Shown: positions 40,585 to 40,906 of the stretch, piece by piece
Numbering within the stretch: the first letter of the stretch is position 1
How the letters are laid out: the number at the start of each line of letters is the position of its first letter
DNA from: Nemertoderma westbladi
Lineage: Eukaryota; Xenacoelomorpha; Nemertodermatida; Nemertodermatidae
DNA: 40,906 nt
Direction: 5' to 3'
Assembly (NCBI GenBank): GCA_032718475.1
Contig: JAUCBJ010003844.1
Span: forward strand, 1 to 40,906
The notes under the pieces: model-generated
Told to the model about the DNA's origin: nothing
Database searches by the model: none
What the model saw: only the letters and a program-made list of their open reading frames with translations
Made by a program: the position numbers and the translations under genes

Positions 40585-40826
40585 GCCGACAGCCGAAAAC
40601 CGACAGCCGACAGCTGACAACCAACAACTGACAACCGACAGCTGACAACCAACCACCGACAGCCGACAACCAACAGCCGACAACTGACAGCCGTCGACCG
40701 AAAACCGACAGCCAGCAACCGACAACTGACAACCAACAGCCGAAAACCCACAGCCAGCAACCGACAGCCGACAACTAACAACCAACAGCCGACAACTGAC
40801 AACCGACAGCCGACAACCGACAACCA
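40585..40826 (-). repeat. Degenerate 7-bp minisatellite, about 34 units
   Basis: On the + strand 7-mers such as CCGACAG, CCGACAA, CTGACAA and CCAACAG follow each other without interruption over about 240 bp. On the reverse strand this gives a 7-residue protein period (VVGCRLS-like) and long but artificial ORFs. The register is kept throughout, with variation limited to a few positions. Confidence 0.9.
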
Positions 40827-40906
40827 AATCCGAAAACCATTATTAGCGGTAATTAAATAACAACAATAAAAAGAGCAATTTGGTGAAGAAAAATATTAAT
40901 AAACTG

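Noticed and set aside
40516-40827. Reverse-strand ORFs of 80-153 codons rich in VVGCRLS
   Set aside because: They are direct translations of a 7-bp repeat, open in all frames, with no start context or domain.

Overview
This window is almost certainly nuclear DNA of an animal, most likely a marine invertebrate. It is AT-rich and very sparse in intact genes, and it is crowded with decayed eukaryotic transposons (BEL/Pao, RTE-like, several other LINEs, copia-like, hAT-like). It also holds homopolymeric G/C runs, minisatellites and metazoan-type splice signals, with no bacterial gene order or ribosome binding sites. The 8-mers TAGGCCTA and TACCGGTA are strikingly frequent. By recollection this looks like echinoderm or hemichordate DNA, but that taxon guess is weak.

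Layout. 0-7 kb: a possible 52-bp host mini-exon (405-456), a codon-compatible 45/48-bp minisatellite (1739-2102), G/C runs, a hAT-MITE-like block (4655-4995) beside a reverse-strand LINE C-terminus (to 5445), and a diverged direct-repeat pair. 6.9-15.4 kb: one BEL/Pao LTR retrotransposon on the + strand. Leader, gag, zinc knuckle, protease, reverse transcriptase, RNase H and integrase can be read in order, but stops and frameshifts break them. A 1,084-bp insertion with an 8-bp target duplication splits gag, and the 3' end is cut off inside integrase. 15.5-20.5 kb: a tandem array of about 155-160 bp, a PWWP-domain coding segment with splice signals and one frameshift (16407-17172), minisatellites, and otherwise quiet DNA. 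20.6-26.5 kb (reverse strand): a transposase-like scrap, a broken LINE RT, a satellite-like block, a nearly complete RTE-like LINE (22862-26040), and a further LINE linker fragment.

26.8-29.3 kb: a 2,505-bp segment bounded by 54-bp inverted repeats (one mismatch) that encloses a LINE C-terminal fragment and an unassigned small ORF. 29.4-32.1 kb: an unassigned ORF and a copia-like RT/RNase H remnant. 33.1-35.4 kb: a long transposase-like gene (RNase H-fold, Cys-rich N-terminus) broken by one frameshift and nonsense codons. It is the most gene-like and least familiar unit here. 35.5-40.9 kb: a third tandem repeat of about 169 bp, a hAT C-terminal remnant, a LINE endonuclease remnant, a 259-bp near-perfect palindrome, LINE RT fragments with internal deletions, and a 7-bp minisatellite of about 240 bp.

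No working operon or pathway is present. The genes do not act together; the window is mostly layered insertions that date each other. The best leads are the 33-35 kb transposase-like family, the PWWP segment, the 38.2-kb palindrome, the 2.5-kb inverted-repeat unit and the insertion in gag. All family calls come from reading translated motifs by eye; no database search was run.
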